A stretch of 64,000 nucleotides of DNA from contig NZ_CAKLDM010000002.1 in assembly GCF_921294215.1 (NCBI RefSeq), positions 434,001 through 498,000 of the forward strand, in the 5' to 3' direction. The position numbers and the translations under genes are program-made. Below, one piece after another: positions 60,860 through 64,000 of the stretch; the stretch's first letter is position 1, and every line of letters starts with the position of its first letter. The notes under the pieces are model-generated. The model was given only the letters and a program-made list of their open reading frames with translations. It did not search any database and had not been told where the DNA came from. The stretch comes from Vibrio marisflavi CECT 7928 (GTDB lineage: Bacteria; Pseudomonadota; Gammaproteobacteria; Enterobacterales; Vibrionaceae).

Positions 60860-62350
60860 TTACGCAGCTTTTTCAGTAAGAGCACTTTCTTCTGAAGTGC
60901 CACCACGACAAATGCGAGTCAATTTTGGTGCAATGATGAAAGTAATCACTGCGATAGCAAGTGTCCAGTAACCGATTTGGCCAAATACGTGACCGTAAAC
61001 ATGCAATGACTGATGCGCATCGTTGATATGGGATGGTACAGAAGTTAGGCTCGCAACCCAACCAGCAACAACAGCAGCAGTTGCTGAGGTTAGGAACCAC
61101 ATCCCCATAGCAAAGCCCATCATACGTTGTGGAACAAGCTGTGCAACCATTGCTAGGCCAAGACCAGAAACGAGTAGCTCACCGATTGATTGGAATGCAT
61201 AGCTAGCAACTAACCAGTCTGAACTTACAATACCTTCGTGGTTTGCGAAGCCAACACTCCAAGAAAGTACTAGGAATGAAATCGCGCACAACAGCATACC
61301 GATAGCAAACTTAAATGGCATTGATAGGCTATCGCCTAGGCGGTTGTATAACATCGCTAGGATAGGGCTAGCAACCATAATCCACATTGGGTTAAGCGCT
61401 TGGAACTGTTCTGGCTCAACAGGCATACCAAAGATGTCATGAGACACGTTGTGAATAGCGAAAAAGTTAAGAGATGTTGGCATTTGGAAGTAAAGCACAA
61501 AGAACACAACACCTTGTAGCATTAGAACAAATGCAACAAGCATCTTCGCACGCTCAATTCCAGAAATTGACATCGCTTCTTTAAAGTAAAGGACAACAAT
61601 CGCAATGCCTGCAATTGCTAAGATAGCATGAGCAACAGATAGGTGTTGTAGCAAATATGCACACACAAAGCTTGCGATAACACTACCAATGATAACCAAA
61701 GTCATTTTGCTCATGTTTAAAGGAGCAAGATCTGCTGGAGAACCTACACCTCTTAGCATTCGTTGACAAAATAGGAAGTTAACAAGAGTAATAGCTAGAC
61801 CTATTGCACTTACACCAAAAGCCATACCGTATCCTACTTTCGCCGCAACATACGGGGTTAGTAGCATTGAGAAGAACGAGCCAAGGTTGATCGCCATGTA
61901 GTACATAGTAAAGGCACCATCTAGACGAGGGTCATTCTCTTCGTAACACTTAGATAGAAGGCTTGAAGGGTTAGCTTTGAATAAGCCATTACCAACAGTA
62001 ATGAAGCCCATAGCAACAAAGATGAAAGTAGATCCACCAATGTGAGACTTGGTAGTAGAGAGGCCTAGCATTAGGTAGCCAATCGTAAGAATGATGGCCC
62101 CTAGAGTGATGGTTCGTTTCGTTCCGATTACCTTGTCACCAATCCAGCCACCTGCAGCTACGAAGCCGTAGACAAGCGCTGAGAAAGCACCAAACAAGAC
62201 AAAAGAGGTCGATTCTTTCATACCCAGTATTTGCACTAGGTATACGGTAAGAATCGCTTGCATACCGTAAAAGCCGAAACGCTCCCAGAATTCTATAGAA
62301 AATATTAAATAAAACGGCTTAGGTTGCTTGAATACATTCAAGTCGGACAT
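60860..62350 (-). CDS. POT-family di/tripeptide permease
   Basis: A 496-residue proton-coupled oligopeptide transporter with 14 or so hydrophobic segments. The signature E-x-x-E-R-F in IEFWERFGFYGMQAILTVYL lies in helix 1, and the second PTR2 motif block (FTMYYMAINLGSFFSMLLTPY) in helices 4-5. Closest in type to DtpA/TppB. The ATG has AGGAAA upstream. Confidence 0.92.
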   Translation of the reverse strand: MSDLNVFKQPKPFYLIFSIEFWERFGFYGMQAILTVYLVQILGMKESTSFVLFGAFSALVYGFVAAGGWIGDKVIGTKRTITLGAIILTIGYLMLGLSTTKSHIGGSTFIFVAMGFITVGNGLFKANPSSLLSKCYEENDPRLDGAFTMYYMAINLGSFFSMLLTPYVAAKVGYGMAFGVSAIGLAITLVNFLFCQRMLRGVGSPADLAPLNMSKMTLVIIGSVIASFVCAYLLQHLSVAHAILAIAGIAIVVLYFKEAMSISGIERAKMLVAFVLMLQGVVFFVLYFQMPTSLNFFAIHNVSHDIFGMPVEPEQFQALNPMWIMVASPILAMLYNRLGDSLSMPFKFAIGMLLCAISFLVLSWSVGFANHEGIVSSDWLVASYAFQSIGELLVSGLGLAMVAQLVPQRMMGFAMGMWFLTSATAAVVAGWVASLTSVPSHINDAHQSLHVYGHVFGQIGYWTLAIAVITFIIAPKLTRICRGGTSEESALTEKAA

Positions 62351-62769
62351 ATAGATTTCCTGTAAATACGTTGTGTTTAGTCAAATTAGCCTGACATAGT
62401 TGTTATATTTTTATAAATAATTTGTTAACACAAAAGGTTAAGATCAAATTACCGAGGCAAATTATCACTGATGGCGATAACAATAAATGACAATAATGCA
62501 ATGTTATTATTCAATAATGATCTTCAATTGATGGGTAGCATCTAATAACTGTCAGTTTTCTATTATATTTCTGTTAGTTACAAACTTGGGTTATTTATCT
62601 GAGAAAAAAATGAAATGTAATGTTTTGTCTGGTTTATTTATAACCAAATAGATATTTAGACTATTTATGAGTCTATTAATAGTACTTTATTTAACCTGTT
62701 CAATAGGTTAGCGTTTGGGGTGCGGTTTAGAAGGATAAGTAGCCTGCTCGCAGGCTACTGAATTTTTAG
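62351..62769. other. AT-rich intergenic region between bcp and the peptide permease
   Basis: 419 bases. It holds the permease promoter region (TATAAAAATATAAC-like on the minus strand near 62410) and short AT-rich inverted repeats around 62490-62520 (for example AATAA-N7-TTATT). A hairpin past bcp is listed separately. No gene recognised. Confidence 0.5.
62739..62758 (-). terminator. Hairpin after bcp
   Basis: GTAGCCTG / CAGGCTAC perfect 8-base stem, 4-base loop, 12 bases past the bcp stop. T-tract weak on the bcp strand. Confidence 0.55.
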
Positions 62770-63234
62770 CTATTTATTTAGGTAATCTAGCACCACTTGG
62801 TGGTGATCTTTGGTTTTGAATTTATTGAAAACGTGCTCGATGTTACCTTGTTCATCAATAAGGAAGCTAATGCGATGAAGCCCATCATACACTTTACCCA
62901 TAAATTTCTTTTCTCCCCAAACGCCATATGAATCGGCTACGGCATGGTCTTCATCAGAAAGAAGGGTAAAGTTAAGCTCATCTCTTTCAATAAACTTACC
63001 TAGTCGCTTTACAGGGTCAATGCTGACACCTAAGACGACAACGTTTAAATCATCAAGCTGTGACTTTATATCTCTTAGGCCTTGTGCTTGGACCGTACAC
63101 CCGGGAGTCATCGCTTTCGGATAAAAGTAGAGCAGCACCTTTTTGCCTTTGAGTTCGGCTAACGTGACGGCTTGGTCATCTTGGTTATGCAGGGAAAAAT
63201 CTGGAGCAACACTGCCTGCTGTTAACGTGTTCAT
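62770..63234 (-). CDS. bcp: Thioredoxin-dependent thiol peroxidase (1-Cys Bcp type)
   Basis: Peroxiredoxin reducing hydrogen and lipid peroxides. The 154 residues have the peroxidatic Cys46 in FYPKAMTPGCTVQAQGLRD. The resolving cysteine found five residues later in E. coli Bcp is Gln51, so it should work as a 1-Cys enzyme or use another partner thiol; no other Cys is present. Lies 13 bases after gcvR on the same strand. Confidence 0.94.
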   Translation of the reverse strand: MNTLTAGSVAPDFSLHNQDDQAVTLAELKGKKVLLYFYPKAMTPGCTVQAQGLRDIKSQLDDLNVVVLGVSIDPVKRLGKFIERDELNFTLLSDEDHAVADSYGVWGEKKFMGKVYDGLHRISFLIDEQGNIEHVFNKFKTKDHHQVVLDYLNK

Positions 63235-63247
63235 AGAAAGAATCCTT

Positions 63248-63790
63248 TTAAAGGTTATTTTTTGTAAAACTAATGCTGCCTTTGACTAGCAATTTCTCGC
63301 ATAAATGCTCGAACTCTGTCTCTAACATAGCAACATCTATATCAGAATCGAGCTTAGCAGTAATAGAGATATGGAACTGGTCTTGGCTAAGTTTGGAAGT
63401 TGACTTGTCAATGGTTTGGGCGCTCAGTGAGGCTAACCCTATACTTTTGTCTGCAAAAAACTGGGTGAATTGCTCAGTCAGGCCTAGCCTGTCCTCAGCT
63501 TCAACAGTTATTTCAATGTTATAGAAGTTATTCTGCTGCGGAGGTGGAGTGGTCCGTTTAGTCATTGTAATAATATCGTTGTCTTGACCTAGCAAAGGTA
63601 GCAAGGACTCAATACGTGTTATTGCACTCGATATACCAGAAATATGCATACTCAGCGTACACTCGCTGCCAAAGATAGCAATTCGGCTATCGAGGATATT
63701 GCACTCTGCACTGCTGACTAAGTGGACGATTTGATTGCACATACCAGGACGGTCTGTGCCTATTGCAGTAATCACTAAATGTTGACTCAT
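63248..63790 (-). CDS. gcvR: Glycine cleavage system repressor GcvR
   Basis: A 180-residue protein of two ACT domains (about 5-80 starting VITAIGTDRPGMCNQIVHLVS, and 93-170 with VEAEDRLGLTEQFTQFFADK). In E. coli GcvR binds GcvA and blocks activation of gcvTHP when glycine is low. It is upstream of bcp in a probable two-gene unit. Confidence 0.92.
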   Translation of the reverse strand: MSQHLVITAIGTDRPGMCNQIVHLVSSAECNILDSRIAIFGSECTLSMHISGISSAITRIESLLPLLGQDNDIITMTKRTTPPPQQNNFYNIEITVEAEDRLGLTEQFTQFFADKSIGLASLSAQTIDKSTSKLSQDQFHISITAKLDSDIDVAMLETEFEHLCEKLLVKGSISFTKNNL

Positions 63791-63956
63791 AGTAATCTTC
63801 TGTACGCTCCTTTATTAGGGAGTTAGCTTAGCATACGCAAAGAAATAATATATGTTGGAGACTGATTTATTCTCGGTAAGTTTTCCGCTGGAAATATCGG
63901 TTGAAATAGATATGAAGTTGAGTGGCTAGCAACACTTAAAGCCAAATTACCGAGCG

Positions 63957-63988
63957 TTGACAACGATACAACTCAGATAACGTATAAA
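63957..63988 (+). promoter_or_regulatory. Possible promoter leading out of the window
   Basis: TTGACA and TATAAA separated by 20 bases, longer than optimal, on the plus strand near the window edge. It is divergent from gcvR, where vibrios commonly have dapA, but that gene is not in the window. Confidence 0.3.
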
Positions 63989-64000
63989 AGAGAAATCGGG

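Overview
The window reads as a chromosomal segment of a Vibrio species. Evidence: a divergent toxRS / htpG locus followed by adk and hemH; the order lipA-lipB-ybeD-dacA-rlpA-rodA-mrdA-rlmH-rsfS-holA-lptE-leuS; miaB-ybeZ-ybeY-corC-lnt; ptsH-ptsI-crr; and cysK-cysZ-zipA-ligA, all in the arrangement expected for a vibrio large chromosome. Codon use is even and moderately AT-rich. I see no insertion sequence, integrase, tRNA, rRNA or CRISPR array. The species cannot be fixed from the sequence alone.

Layout. 1-13 kb is the more accessory part: a C45-type Ntn hydrolase, mtnK-mtnA for methylthioribose recycling, a LysR regulator divergent from a Bcr/CflA-type drug exporter, an orphan ParA, an OlsF-type ornithine lipid synthase, and a three-gene set (glutamine-synthetase-like ligase, KdsB-like cytidylyltransferase, histidine-phosphatase-like protein), then a small orphan gene and a YitT membrane protein. 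13-18.6 kb holds glyA under a PurR box, an SRPBCC protein, an amino acid permease preceded by a YerC-type TrpR-like regulator, an orphan periplasmic binding protein and a small lipoprotein. 18.7-37.4 kb is a long minus-strand housekeeping block for lipoate, cell-wall elongation, ribosome maturation, LPS export, tRNA charging and modification, and lipoprotein acylation. 37.7-49.7 kb has ubiF, the PTS operon, cysK, cysZ, zipA, ligA, nfeD-qmcA and cnoX. 49.7-55.2 kb has two SDR-type proteins, then a four-gene operon of two DUF1538 membrane proteins, a PII-like protein and a two-CBS protein, then yfcE and a SelW-like protein. 55.2-63.8 kb has toxRS, htpG, adk, hemH, a POT peptide permease, bcp and gcvR.

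The strongest candidate for an undescribed system is the DUF1538-DUF1538-PII-CBS operon (51995-54260). It looks like a two-subunit membrane transporter or channel carrying its own pair of nucleotide-sensing modules. Second is the ligase / CMP-sugar-synthetase-like / phosphatase-like cluster at 8944-11871, in which the last protein lacks the second catalytic histidine of its family. Smaller items worth checking are paired operator-like motifs at the YerC-like gene, structured leaders on adk and hemH, hairpins between the pts genes, loss of usual cysteines in CnoX and Bcp, and the absence of nadD from its usual place between holA and rsfS.

Many longest open frames overrun the true start through TTG or GTG codons. 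I moved starts inward for kdsB-like, glyA, lipA, lipB, dacA, rsfS, lptE, leuS, lnt, cnoX, yfcH-like, both DUF1538 genes, toxR, toxS and htpG, using Shine-Dalgarno (SD) position, promoter position or family length.
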